This document shows, one piece after another, positions 18,639 through 27,741 of a DNA stretch of 64,000 nt. Position numbers and translations under genes: made by a program. Source of the DNA: Lachnoclostridium phytofermentans ISDg (GTDB lineage: Bacteria; Bacillota; Clostridia; Lachnospirales; Lachnospiraceae); NCBI RefSeq assembly GCF_000018685.1, contig NC_010001.1, forward strand, positions 4,435,501-4,499,500. Direction: 5' to 3'. Position 1 is the first letter of the stretch; each line of letters starts with the position of its first letter. The notes below the pieces were generated by a model that worked only from the letters and a program-made list of their open reading frames with translations, had not been told where the DNA came from and searched no databases.

Positions 18639-18743
18639 CTGATGGAAAGCTATAAAAAATCTTCCCACTTTATTAAGGTATGATACAAATATAAGCACCC
18701 TAAACTTTAGTCGTACCATATGCTTACTATTATCTTATTATAA

Positions 18744-20153
18744 TCAATTGTAACTTATGTATTGAAGTGGATCAACATAAGTTCCATTTAATATTAAACT
18801 AAAATGTAAATGCGGGCCGGTGGAAATTCCAGTGGAACCAACCTTTGCAATAACCTGTCCTTGCATGATTGTATCCCCGACACTAACCAAAAGTTTGGAG
18901 CAATGCAGGTAACTAGTCTGAACACCATTTCCATGATCAATCGTAATATAATTTCCTGAAGATGTACTATAGGTTGCAGTTACAACCCTTCCAGCTAAGG
19001 AAGCAACAATATTTGCTCCCATCGCACCACCAATATCGACTCCTCGGTGATAGGTACTTGCACCTGCAGTTGGTGCATTACGATAACCGAATCTACTATA
19101 TATATTAGGATCTCCAGGTAATGGCCATATCATCTGGCTTAATTCCTTATTATCGGTCTTTTCTACACTTGAGGCATTGGGGGACTGATTCTCTAGTTCT
19201 AGCTTTTTTCGAGCCTCCTCTTCCCTTTTTATTCGTGCTTCTTCCTCTATTCGCTTTCGTTCCTGTTCTTCAACTCGTTTACGTTCTTCTTCTTTTATAT
19301 CATCGATATTTTTTTCTTGATTTGCAATTTCATTAGAATACTCAGCAAACAATTCTTCATTCGCACCGATTGCTTCTGTATAACGGACAATCTCCTTACC
19401 TTTCTCGGCTGATAACGTAAGCAGTGTATCCTGTTCATAAAGAGCACTTTCTTCAAGAGCTTCTAGTTCTTCCAGTTTCGCCTGTTGATACGCTTCCTGT
19501 CTAATGATTTCTTCTTTAGTTTCAGTATAACGCTTTAACAGATTATCATCATATTCCGTTATCTTTTGGGAGTATTCAACTTGATTTAAAAATTCTACAA
19601 TACTTCCAGAACTTAAGAATACATCTAAAACATCTTCTGAGCCATTCTCATAAAGATATTGTACACGTTTCTTCATCGTCTCATACTGTTTTGCTTCTGT
19701 TTCTTTTGCTACTATAAGATCAGCTCTGGTTTTCTCAAGCTCTGTTTTCGCATCCGCAATCTGGTTTTCTAATTCCTCTAGATGCAAAGTAAGTTCATTT
19801 AGCTGCATATCCAGTTGCTCAATGTATTTTAAAATATCATTTTTATTCTTTTCTAAATCTGCTAATTTCTTTTCTGTATCTTTTTTCTTCTGACTTAATT
19901 CTTCTTTCTTCTGTTGTGCCTCTTTTAGCTTATCTTCATAAGATTTATTAAAGAGAATACTATAACCGCCGCCCATTGTGGCTAGTTTTGGTGTAGAAAA
20001 AGCCATCGCAGTAATATGATTTTGATTTCGAAAGCCAATACTTACGAAAGGTACAGATAGTGCCATAACAAGACCACAGGTTAGCATCCGATATTCCCTC
20101 TGTTTTCTTTTTTGCATTACTCCTTGTTTCTTTATCGGCTTCTTTAGTTTCAT
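18744..20153 (-). CDS. EnvC/PcsB-like murein hydrolase activator with M23 (LytM) domain
   Basis: The 469-residue exported protein has a basic N terminus and membrane or signal helix (about 24-44). A long coiled coil rich in Lys/Glu/Gln spans about 70-325, and a C-terminal M23 domain follows. The four expected zinc ligands are present (H369 and D373 in YHRGVD, H448 and H450 in GPHLHF), so it may cleave peptidoglycan itself rather than only activate amidases. AGGAG precedes the ATG. It is directly downstream of ftsE-ftsX, the ABC-like complex that gates EnvC/PcsB/CwlO proteins at the division site, so it is very likely their extracellular partner. Confidence 0.88.
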   Translation of the reverse strand: MKLKKPIKKQGVMQKRKQREYRMLTCGLVMALSVPFVSIGFRNQNHITAMAFSTPKLATMGGGYSILFNKSYEDKLKEAQQKKEELSQKKKDTEKKLADLEKNKNDILKYIEQLDMQLNELTLHLEELENQIADAKTELEKTRADLIVAKETEAKQYETMKKRVQYLYENGSEDVLDVFLSSGSIVEFLNQVEYSQKITEYDDNLLKRYTETKEEIIRQEAYQQAKLEELEALEESALYEQDTLLTLSAEKGKEIVRYTEAIGANEELFAEYSNEIANQEKNIDDIKEEERKRVEEQERKRIEEEARIKREEEARKKLELENQSPNASSVEKTDNKELSQMIWPLPGDPNIYSRFGYRNAPTAGASTYHRGVDIGGAMGANIVASLAGRVVTATYSTSSGNYITIDHGNGVQTSYLHCSKLLVSVGDTIMQGQVIAKVGSTGISTGPHLHFSLILNGTYVDPLQYISYN

Positions 20154-20163
20154 CCCAACTCCT

Positions 20164-20221
20164 ATTCCTGCGCTCGTTTTTTGCGCATTAGTAGATTTGT
20201 GCCAAGATTTGTTGGCACATA
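20164..20221. repeat. third copy of the TGCGCAT/GTGCC dispersed element
   Basis: TTCCTGCGCTCG, TTGCGCATTA and the hairpin TGTGCCAA...TTGGCACA follow the same order as the copies at 18506-18638. Confidence 0.5.
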
Positions 20222-20301
20222 GTTTATAAGTGTATTTTGCTACGTAAATTTATTAGTCTCATTTTCAAGACGCCTATTCGGACATTTTGACACGTACTTT
20301 G

Positions 20302-21213
20302 TTAATTAATCTTTCTAAGCTGCTTCCCAAGAGTAATAAAGCTACCTAAGAAACCAATACCCACTCCAATTAACAAGCATGCCGGGATTAACGTCTTAAA
20401 CATCGTTCCAGTTGCTAAAAAGTCTGCTTTTTTAAGCGGACTACTAAAACTAGTCATGAGATATTTAACACCCTTATTATAAAGCACATGTAGTAACCCT
20501 AAAGGAAGTATCGCTCCCACTAATCCTATAATGATACCTTCCACAATAAATGGAGCTCTTATAAAGAAATCGGTTGCACCAATCAATTTCATAATAGAAA
20601 TCTCTTGTCTACGAACAGAAATACCCATGGTAACCGTCGTACTAATTAAGAACACCGCAACTCCTAATAATATCACAATAATCGCAGTTGTTCCGAAGGC
20701 TAAGCCTTTATTTACTCCAGATAAGACATCCGCAATTGCTTCCGAATTATTGACCTGTCTTACTCCTGGTATCGATTGGAGATATCGTACTAATATTTCC
20801 TGCATCTCCACATCATTTAAGTACACAATATAATGGGCAGAGTTCTCAAGCGGATTATCATCGCCGAAACTAGCTGCATGCTCTGGATCAAGCCTAGTAT
20901 TCTTATATTCCTCCCACGCATCTTCTGCGGATATATAATCGCATTTTGCAACTTCTACTCTTTGCCCTATTTTCTCACCGATTAAACTTATTTCCTGTGA
21001 AGTTATACCTTCATTAAAAAAGACGGTGACGCTAACACCTTGCTCTGCATTTTTAATAATATGCTGAAAGTTCATTAAAATACAATAGAAAATTCCAAAC
21101 AAAAATAAACATGTCGTTATCGTACCTACCGATGCAAGCGAAAACATACGGTTACGTTTTATATTTTTTGTGCCCTGTCTCACACTATAAGCTATCGTAC
21201 TAATTTTTGGCAT
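20302..21213 (-). CDS. ftsX: cell division protein FtsX
   Basis: FtsX is the membrane subunit that couples the FtsE ATPase to extracellular cell-wall hydrolases. The 303-residue protein has a cytoplasmic start (STIAYSVRQGTKNIKRNRMF), TM1 at about 27-48, and an extracellular domain of about 110 residues (QGVSVTVFFNEGIT to PGVRQVNNSEAI). Three more helices follow, with the loop RRQEISIMKLIGATDFFIRA typical of FtsX. Start sites at 21213 and 21219 are both possible; AAGGTGG is best spaced for 21213. It overlaps the end of ftsE by 14 bases, which implies coupling. Confidence 0.93.
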   Translation of the reverse strand: MPKISTIAYSVRQGTKNIKRNRMFSLASVGTITTCLFLFGIFYCILMNFQHIIKNAEQGVSVTVFFNEGITSQEISLIGEKIGQRVEVAKCDYISAEDAWEEYKNTRLDPEHAASFGDDNPLENSAHYIVYLNDVEMQEILVRYLQSIPGVRQVNNSEAIADVLSGVNKGLAFGTTAIIVILLGVAVFLISTTVTMGISVRRQEISIMKLIGATDFFIRAPFIVEGIIIGLVGAILPLGLLHVLYNKGVKYLMTSFSSPLKKADFLATGTMFKTLIPACLLIGVGIGFLGSFITLGKQLRKIN

Positions 21214-21940
21214 GTGCATACCCACCTTTTTTATCATCGCTGATGAGAACACCATTTTTCATCGTAATGACTCTCTTTTGCATCGCATCTACAATTTCAC
21301 GATTATGAGTTACTACCACAACCGTAGTTCCACGCTTATTTACTTCTTCTAACAAATGCATAATTTCCCATGAATTTTTTGGATCAAGATTTCCTGTAGG
21401 CTCATCTGCAAGTAACATTACTGGATTATTCACCAACGATCTAGCAAGAGCGACCCTTTGTTGTTCTCCACCAGAGAGTTCCTTCGGATAAGATTTATGT
21501 TTTTCAGATAACCCTACGATAGAAAGCATCTTTGGGGTTTGTCTTCGTATTTCCCTTGCTGGAGCTTCTATTACTCTTTGTGCAAATGCTACATTTTCAA
21601 AAACTGTACGGTCGGGCAGCAAACGGAAGTCCTGAAACACTACTCCTATTGTTCTTCTATATTTACAAACCTGCCAACGTTTTAACCTAGAAAGCTCTCT
21701 TCCTGCTATAAAGATTCTTCCATTGGTTGGTTTGATTTCTCTCAGCATTAGTTTAATTAAAGTCGATTTGCCGGAGCCGCTTGGCCCTACAATAAAGACA
21801 AATTCACCTTTACGAATTTCGAAGCTTATGTTATTTATTGCGTGTGTTCCCTTTTGATACTCCTTACTAACATTCTGAAATAGGATTACCGGAGTATCTA
21901 TGTCTCTTAAATCCTTACTTATATCATAAGTTTCGGCCAT
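21200..21940 (-). CDS. ftsE: cell division ATP-binding protein FtsE
   Basis: The 246-residue ABC ATPase energises or gates FtsX. Walker A is GPSGSGKST, the signature LSGGEQQRVALARSLVN, Walker B MLLADEP, and the switch His is in VVTHNRE. GQxx-type FtsE features such as VVFQDFRLLPDRTVFENV are clear. GGAAAGGA before ATG 21940 was used. An upstream in-frame extension to 22027 reads through a hairpin and has no site. The N terminus carries about 20 residues more than most FtsE proteins before VILFQNVSKEY. Confidence 0.94.
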   Translation of the reverse strand: MAETYDISKDLRDIDTPVILFQNVSKEYQKGTHAINNISFEIRKGEFVFIVGPSGSGKSTLIKLMLREIKPTNGRIFIAGRELSRLKRWQVCKYRRTIGVVFQDFRLLPDRTVFENVAFAQRVIEAPAREIRRQTPKMLSIVGLSEKHKSYPKELSGGEQQRVALARSLVNNPVMLLADEPTGNLDPKNSWEIMHLLEEVNKRGTTVVVVTHNREIVDAMQKRVITMKNGVLISDDKKGGYAHAKN

Positions 21941-21965
21941 AATAATATCCTTTCCAAGTATTCTA

Positions 21966-22022
21966 ATATTGCCGCTGCACCAGCCTATCGTCAGACGAAG
22001 CTTACCGGAACAGCGGCAATAT
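21966..22022 (-). other. hairpin between the PucR-type regulator and ftsE
   Basis: ATATTGCCGCTG (21966-21977) pairs perfectly with CAGCGGCAATAT (22011-22022) around a 33-base loop. No T-run follows on the minus strand. It is therefore a stable RNA structure rather than a standard terminator, and may allow partial read-through into ftsEX. Confidence 0.6.
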
Positions 22023-22044
22023 AGCATTCTTTTGTTGCAACAAA

Positions 22045-23133
22045 TTAGTACTCCATACTCTCCATATACTTCATGTACTTCACTACCATCAAAGCAATCT
22101 TGAAGGTAATCGCGTCCTCGAAAACACGAAGGTCTAGATTTGTACTCTTTTGAAGTTTATCTAAACGATAAACTAAAGTATTTCTATGAATATATAACTG
22201 TCTAGATGTCTCAGATACATTCAAACTATTCTCAAAGAACTTATTAATCGTTGTTAATGTTTCTTCATCGAAATCATCCGGTGATTTACCCTCAAAAATT
22301 TCGCGAATAAACATTTTACAAAGTGGCATAGGTAGCTGATAGATTAAACGTCCGATTCCAAGGTTACTATAAGCAACTACATTACGTCCGCTATAGAAAA
22401 TCTTACCTACATCTAAGGCCATCTTCGCTTCTTTATAAGAACGAGAGACATCTTTAATTTCATTTACAATGGTACCAAAAGCAACATGAACTTTTGTCAT
22501 AGCCTCGGTATTTAACATATCTAATATAACCTTAGCGGTCTTCGTTAAATCTTCGTAATTTTCATTCTGCTTTACTTCTTTTACTAAGATAATATTCTTT
22601 TCATCTACAGCAGTAATGAAATCTTTTGTTTTTGTAGAAAATAGTCCACGAACGGTTTCTAATGCATTCGTATCCTTTTCATTCTTTGTTTCAATAATAA
22701 ATACAACTCGTCTAACATCAGTCTCAATATGAAGCTTCTTAGCACGATTATAAATGTCTACAAGTAAGAGGTTGTCTAGGAGAAGGTTCTTAATAAAGTT
22801 ATCCTTATCGTAACGCTCCTTGTAAGCAACCAAAAGATTTTGTATCTGGAAGGAAGCTATCTTACCAACCATATATACATCATCACTATCACCTTTTACT
22901 AAGATGACATATTCAAGCTGGTGTTCATCAAACACCTTAAAAAATTGATATCCCTGTAAGACTTGACTATCTGCCGGGGAATCCACAAATGCAAGTACTG
23001 CATTCTCATATTCGTCAGCATTGTTGATGGTACTTGCTAACGCTTTACCTTCTGTGTCCATTACACAAATATCAATTCTTGTAATGGCTTTCAGGCCTTC
23101 AATCGTATTTTGAAGGATTTGATTAGAAATCAT
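22045..23133 (-). CDS. PucR/CdaR-family transcriptional regulator
   Basis: The 362-residue protein has an N-terminal sensory part similar to the putative sugar-diacid recognition domain (LQNTIEGLKAITRIDICVMD, residues 8-27). A GGDEF-like central region follows, and then the C-terminal PucR helix-turn-helix (LNVSETSRQLYIHRNTLVYR, about 311-330). Such proteins control carbon or diacid metabolism in response to small molecules. The nearby MsmK-type sugar ATPase gene is not in the same transcript because a terminator lies between them. Effector and targets are unknown. The AAAGG site is 12 bases from the ATG, a little distant. Confidence 0.75.
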   Translation of the reverse strand: MISNQILQNTIEGLKAITRIDICVMDTEGKALASTINNADEYENAVLAFVDSPADSQVLQGYQFFKVFDEHQLEYVILVKGDSDDVYMVGKIASFQIQNLLVAYKERYDKDNFIKNLLLDNLLLVDIYNRAKKLHIETDVRRVVFIIETKNEKDTNALETVRGLFSTKTKDFITAVDEKNIILVKEVKQNENYEDLTKTAKVILDMLNTEAMTKVHVAFGTIVNEIKDVSRSYKEAKMALDVGKIFYSGRNVVAYSNLGIGRLIYQLPMPLCKMFIREIFEGKSPDDFDEETLTTINKFFENSLNVSETSRQLYIHRNTLVYRLDKLQKSTNLDLRVFEDAITFKIALMVVKYMKYMESMEY

Positions 23134-23627
23134 ACAAACACCGAACCTTTCTTTATCTTCACCAAACGGTGATTACTTATAATGTGAAGTTTTATTATTC
23201 TATATTTTTAGTATCATAATACTCATTTATACTACTTGTATAAGTATCTTAATACCCATTTTAGCACTCATTTCGTAGAAAGTAAACTAAATTTCTTATA
23301 TATTTTTTGTATTTTTTATGTATAAGTGTTAAGTTAGTATATAAAATATTTAGTTTAGTGATTAAATTAAATGGTTTTTTCAAAAAAAATGTTAAGACTT
23401 TACGAGATCATACTTCCTTATGTAATATATCAGGAAAAATATTGCTTCATTTATAACCTGATTTCTGCACTACTCTTTACTTCCCTACTATTCCCCTTGT
23501 ATTATAATAGAATCTTTTGTCACAAATATGGTAAGAATTACTTTTTCCTTTTCCATATTATTGTAACTACCTATAGAGTAGGGAGATTCATAGGTAATTG
23601 CATCGCATTTCCTAAAAATTAAAAATA
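23134..23627. other. spacer upstream of the PucR-type regulator
   Basis: This region is very A+T-rich. A plus-strand frame of 83 codons exists but has no ribosome-binding site and no recognisable features, so I do not call it. Presumed promoter elements of the minus-strand regulator lie near 23160-23300 but are not clear. Confidence 0.3.
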
Positions 23628-23649
23628 GAGCCGTCCTATCGGACGGCTC
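23628..23649 (-). terminator. terminator of the MsmK-type ATPase gene
   Basis: GAGCCGTCC (23628-23636), loop TATC, GGACGGCTC (23641-23649). On the minus strand a T-rich run follows (complement of the A-rich 23612-23627). Confidence 0.93.
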
Positions 23650-23662
23650 ATAACATACATAA

Positions 23663-24775
23663 TTAGTGAGAAATAACCTGCTCAGTTTCCTTATCGAATA
23701 AATGAATCTTAGATAAATCAAGAGCAATCTGGATTGTATCACCAGGTCTAGCCTTTGTACGTGGGTTAACACGTGCTGTGATATCAAATTGATCAATTGT
23801 GAAGTATAAGAATACTTCAGCACCTAATAATTCGTATACTTTTACAGTAGCATCAATTGTGCTATCTGGAGACTGGCTGATGAACATCTCTTCATCCTTA
23901 ACATCCTCAGGACGGATACCAAGAACAACAGTTTTATCAATATAGTTGCCATCTACAAGTTTCTTAGCCTTAGCTTCTGGAACCTTGATAGAATGAGAAC
24001 CAAACATTAATCTAATATCGTTACCATTCTTAACAACCTTAGCATCGAGGAGATTCATCTGTGGAGATCCCATGAAACCTGCAACGAAAAGATTGTTTGG
24101 TTTATCGTAAAGGTTCTGTGGAGAATCTACCTGCTGAACAACACCATCTTTCATAACTACGATTCTTGTACCAAGAGTCATAGCCTCTGTCTGGTCATGT
24201 GTTACGTAGATGATAGTTGTTTCAAGTCTCTGATGTAACTTAGAGATCTCGATACGCATCTGTACACGTAGTTTAGCATCAAGGTTTGATAAAGGCTCAT
24301 CCATAAGGAATACCTTTGGATTACGAACGATAGCACGACCCATAGCAACACGCTGTCTCTGACCACCAGAAAGAGCCTTAGGTTTACGATCTAATAAATG
24401 CTCGATATCAAGAATTCTTGCTGCCTCACGTACTAACTTATCAATCTGATCCTTTGGAGTCTTTCTTAACTTAAGACCGAACGCCATATTATCATATACA
24501 GACATATGTGGGTATAATGCGTAGTTCTGGAATACCATCGCAATATCTCTATCCTTAGGTTCCACGTCATTCATTAGCTTATCGCCAATCCATAACTCAC
24601 CAGATGTAATCTCTTCCAAACCTGCGATCATACGAAGTGTTGTAGATTTACCACATCCAGATGGACCTACGAAAATGATGAATTCTTTATCTTCTACTTC
24701 TAAGTTAAATTCTTTAACTGCTACGAACCCATTTGGATAAGTTTTGTTAATATTCTTTAATGATAAACTTGCCAT
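23663..24775 (-). CDS. msmK: sugar ABC transporter ATP-binding protein, MsmK/UgpC type
   Basis: This 370-residue ATPase energises carbohydrate importers. It has Walker A GPSGCGKST (about residues 37-45), Q-loop VFQNYALYPHMSVYDNMAFG, signature LSGGQRQRVAMGRAIVR, Walker B VFLMDEP and switch YVTHDQTEAMTL. The C-terminal TOBE/MalK-like regulatory domain (about 240-370) includes VLGIRPEDV. In clostridia one such orphan ATPase serves many sugar permeases, which fits its isolated position with its own terminator. GGAGG precedes the ATG. The symbol follows this functional type and is not proven. Confidence 0.9.
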   Translation of the reverse strand: MASLSLKNINKTYPNGFVAVKEFNLEVEDKEFIIFVGPSGCGKSTTLRMIAGLEEITSGELWIGDKLMNDVEPKDRDIAMVFQNYALYPHMSVYDNMAFGLKLRKTPKDQIDKLVREAARILDIEHLLDRKPKALSGGQRQRVAMGRAIVRNPKVFLMDEPLSNLDAKLRVQMRIEISKLHQRLETTIIYVTHDQTEAMTLGTRIVVMKDGVVQQVDSPQNLYDKPNNLFVAGFMGSPQMNLLDAKVVKNGNDIRLMFGSHSIKVPEAKAKKLVDGNYIDKTVVLGIRPEDVKDEEMFISQSPDSTIDATVKVYELLGAEVFLYFTIDQFDITARVNPRTKARPGDTIQIALDLSKIHLFDKETEQVISH

Positions 24776-25017
24776 TATTAGTTCCTCCTAATTATGATTC
24801 TTTTGCGCTCTTCACGTTAACATTCATGAAAACCAAGTAAACCATATATTTCACTTGGCATGAACAACCAATTACTAACATAGGTACATGATACTACATA
24901 TAACCTATAAAAGCCATATCCCATTTTAACAAATTAATTTTTGATGATTTGTGTAATTTGTATATTCTCCGTTAGGATAAGTATTTTTACTCATAAAATC
25001 TCTTGGAATCCGCTATT

Positions 25018-25890
25018 TTACTGTTTAAATTCAATAAAGCCTTCTCCCATCACCTCTCTTACATCACTCACTATTACGAATGCTTTTGGGTCCTTTTTAC
25101 TCACAAGATCAAGAACTCCAACCATTTCTTTCTTAGCGACTACACAAAACAGCATCTTTTTATCATTATTAGAGTACATTCCAGTAGCGCTAAGTCCAGT
25201 AACGCCATGATCTAGTACATGTAATATATCATGGGCTATCTCCTCATACTTGTCTGATATAATGTATGCTATTTTTGCGAATTTCAGACCCTCCAAGATT
25301 CCATCCGATACCTTGGCGGCGATAAAGATTGCTATGATTGCATAAAGAGCAGTATGAATACTAAAGACAAACATACCAATAATAATAACTACGCCATCCA
25401 CTATCATAAGAATCATAGGTACTGTTACATGTTTTATCTTTGCATGAATTAACATAGCTAAAAGATCTGTTCCACCAGTTGTCGTCATGGTAGATAATAC
25501 AAAGCCCACTCCTGTTCCGCAGAGTGCACCACCAAATATTGCTGCTAATAAGAACTCATTTTCAAACATACTTTGTGGTGGGATTAAATATATAAATACC
25601 GTTAGAGATGCTGCTCCTACTAATGTTTTCCCTATAAATTTTTTACCCAGGACAAAATATCCTACTATGAATAATGGTACATTTATTATAATATTGGTCA
25701 ACCATATTGGAAGCCCCGTACCAAACGCTCTAAAGGTTAATTCTTTAATTACAATAGCAAGGCCGGTAACTCCGCCAGTTACCATCCCCATTGGTTCATA
25801 TACCCAGTTTATAGCAATAGAAATTAAAAAGGTTCCTAATAACAAAAAGCAAATATCTCTTTTTTTCGTTCTCTTCCCTAACCACTCCAT
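25018..25890 (-). CDS. YitT family membrane protein (DUF161/DUF2179)
   Basis: The 290-residue protein has five or six hydrophobic helices with the family motif NWVYEPMGMVTGGVTGLAIV near the start and GTGVGFVLSTMTTTGGTDLL in the middle. A soluble C-terminal DUF2179 domain of about 85 residues follows (YIISDKYEEIAHDILHVLD). YitT proteins are common in Firmicutes but their function is unknown. The ATG at 25890 was chosen; a TTG two codons upstream is possible. The gene follows the small exported protein after 25 bases, which suggests an operon. Confidence 0.85.
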   Translation of the reverse strand: MEWLGKRTKKRDICFLLLGTFLISIAINWVYEPMGMVTGGVTGLAIVIKELTFRAFGTGLPIWLTNIIINVPLFIVGYFVLGKKFIGKTLVGAASLTVFIYLIPPQSMFENEFLLAAIFGGALCGTGVGFVLSTMTTTGGTDLLAMLIHAKIKHVTVPMILMIVDGVVIIIGMFVFSIHTALYAIIAIFIAAKVSDGILEGLKFAKIAYIISDKYEEIAHDILHVLDHGVTGLSATGMYSNNDKKMLFCVVAKKEMVGVLDLVSKKDPKAFVIVSDVREVMGEGFIEFKQ

Positions 25891-25915
25891 ACGCAACCAA
25901 ATTCCATAGTTTTAA

Positions 25916-26347
25916 CTAATCTATGGAATAGCTTCCTTTCACATAAATTATACTATTTGCCGTTGCCTTCATCCCGCTTGCATTCGATGGTGATACATAC
26001 TGATGATACAACTTTACGCTGCTACTTTTTTTTACTAATGAACCTGATGTTGCATTGATTAACCCCGTACTTCCAAGTACCGTAGCTTCACCGCTGTAGA
26101 TAATGCATTCTGTACCTTCATTTAAGTACAAACTCTTTCCTTTGGTTATGTTCACTTTTTGAAATCCATTTTGCCCTGAATTTCCGCCAGAAACCTCTCG
26201 TAATCTCTGTTCCAGATAGCTTTGAGTGATTAGCGGATCCCCTGCTGAACCAGGTTCCTGTGATGCTGCGCCTGCAATCATACCAAAACGAAATATTCCG
26301 GTTCCAGCCAATATTAGGATAAGTATCCCTGCTATTTTCTTTCTCAT
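25916..26347 (-). CDS. small exported protein of unknown function
   Basis: A 143-residue product with a signal-peptide-like N terminus (MRKKIAGILILILAGTGIF, ending near AGA-ASQ). The mature part includes ITQSYLEQRLREVSGG, VNITKGKSLYLNEGTECIIY and a hydrophobic or polar beta-rich tail. No domain is recognised. GGAGGG seven bases before ATG 26347 sets the start. It is probably co-transcribed with the YitT gene. Confidence 0.65.
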   Translation of the reverse strand: MRKKIAGILILILAGTGIFRFGMIAGAASQEPGSAGDPLITQSYLEQRLREVSGGNSGQNGFQKVNITKGKSLYLNEGTECIIYSGEATVLGSTGLINATSGSLVKKSSSVKLYHQYVSPSNASGMKATANSIIYVKGSYSID

Positions 26348-26541
26348 AATTTTCCCTCCGCCAATTCTTATCATATTGTTTGTTTAAGGTAATTTCTTTA
26401 CCACGTGAAATATACCTAGCTCAAATCTCATATGGCATGTGGCACAATGTACCGTTATGTATACTTGTAATACTTCTTAATAAGTGTAAGTACTAAAGTA
26501 TAATATCCGCCGATATTATAACATGCTTTGATCAGAATTCC

Positions 26542-26663
26542 AATCTAGCCTTGATAAAATTCTTTTGCGGCATCTGTCCTCGATAAGATTCTTTATAAGA
26601 TTCTTTATAAGATTCTAAGATTCTTTTATGACATCTAGCCTTGACAAAATTCTTTTATGACCT
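26542..26663. repeat. short degenerate tandem repeat upstream of an SDR gene
   Basis: CTAGCCTTGAtAAAATTCTT-type units occur at the left and right ends (26544 and 26634). Between them ATAAGATTCTTT is repeated three times in a row. The block ends just before the -10 box TATAAT (26676-26681) of the SDR gene. The remainder of the 26348-26739 spacer shows no gene. Confidence 0.6.
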
Positions 26664-26739
26664 GTAAATTTATGCTATAATAATTACGATTATCGATAAA
26701 CTAAATAAAAATTCGATATAGAAAGGAATTGGAGCGAAA

Positions 26740-27468
26740 ATGAATAAAGTTGCTCTTATTACTGGCTCCTCTCGAGGCATCGGAAGAGCTATTGCTTTAA
26801 AATTTGCAAAAGAAGACTATGCCGTTATTATAAATGGCTCAAAGGAATCAAAGCAACTAGATTCTTTGCAAGAGGAAATCCTATCCCTATCTGTTCCTTG
26901 CCTTAAATTTGCCGGAGATATCAGTGATTATCACGTGGTAGAGACATTGTTTAAAGAAATCAATTGTCAGTTTGGTAGACTTGATGTACTTATCAACAAT
27001 GCAGGTGTTTCACACATAGGTTTATTCACAGATATGACACCAGAGGAGTGGACAAGGTTACTTCAGATTAATTTTGTTTCTGTTCTTAATACCTGCCACT
27101 TGGCGGTTCCTATGTTTGTATCTAAAAAAAGTGGACGGATTTTAAATATCTCCTCCGTATGGGGAAATTGTGGAGCTTCTTGTGAGGCTGTTTACTCCGG
27201 GACGAAGGGTGCTATAAATTCATTTACCAAAGCACTTGCCAAAGAATTAGCTCCAAGTAACATTCCAGTGAATGCCCTCGCCTGCGGCGTAATTAATACT
27301 GAGATGAATCAGTGTTTTTCCGACGAGGAACGAGAAGCGCTGTGCGAGGAAATTCCAATGGGACGAATGGCGACTACAGAGGAAGTTGCTGATACAGTAT
27401 TTCGTCTTTGTGAAGGAAGTGCATACCTAACCGGGCAGGTGATTACATTTGATGGTGGGTGGATATAA
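26740..27468 (+). CDS. short-chain dehydrogenase/reductase, FabG-like
   Basis: The 242-residue NAD(P)H-dependent oxidoreductase has the TGSSRGIGRAIA cofactor motif at residues 8-19, NNAG at about 88, the catalytic Ser in NISSVWG and the YSGTKGA Tyr/Lys pair at about 150. AAAGGA lies upstream and a TATAAT box at 26676-26681. It looks like 3-oxoacyl-ACP reductase, but it is isolated from fatty-acid genes, so the substrate is uncertain. Confidence 0.85.
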   Translation: MNKVALITGSSRGIGRAIALKFAKEDYAVIINGSKESKQLDSLQEEILSLSVPCLKFAGDISDYHVVETLFKEINCQFGRLDVLINNAGVSHIGLFTDMTPEEWTRLLQINFVSVLNTCHLAVPMFVSKKSGRILNISSVWGNCGASCEAVYSGTKGAINSFTKALAKELAPSNIPVNALACGVINTEMNQCFSDEEREALCEEIPMGRMATTEEVADTVFRLCEGSAYLTGQVITFDGGWI

Positions 27469-27533
27469 AATTTCATTGATGGATGTGACATATCTCTTTC
27501 AATCGCGACTGTTTAGAAAGGCATCACATAATA

Positions 27534-27575
27534 AAAAGGCTGCGTATTCGGTTATATCTGATACAGCAGCCTTTT
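27534..27575 (+). terminator. terminator of the SDR gene
   Basis: AAAAGGCTGC (27534-27543) pairs with GCAGCCTTTT (27566-27575), and GTAT/ATAC extends the stem inside. T residues follow. The region 27576-27741 holds nothing else recognisable. Confidence 0.85.
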
Positions 27576-27741
27576 AGTATATGTTTACAAGAATACTCCC
27601 CCATTGCTTCGGCGGGAGATGAACTAATGTGATGGGAGCATGTCACTCATTCCCATACTTGTATTTTTTCTACTCGAGACCTACCTGCCAAATAAATTTC
27701 TTCCTATAAAAAGAATTTATCCACAAGATAGCCTACATTCA

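Noticed and set aside
23371..23622. Plus-strand reading frame of 83 codons
   Set aside because: It has no ribosome-binding site, biased A+T-rich composition and no recognisable motif. It lies in a promoter region and ends before a minus-strand terminator.
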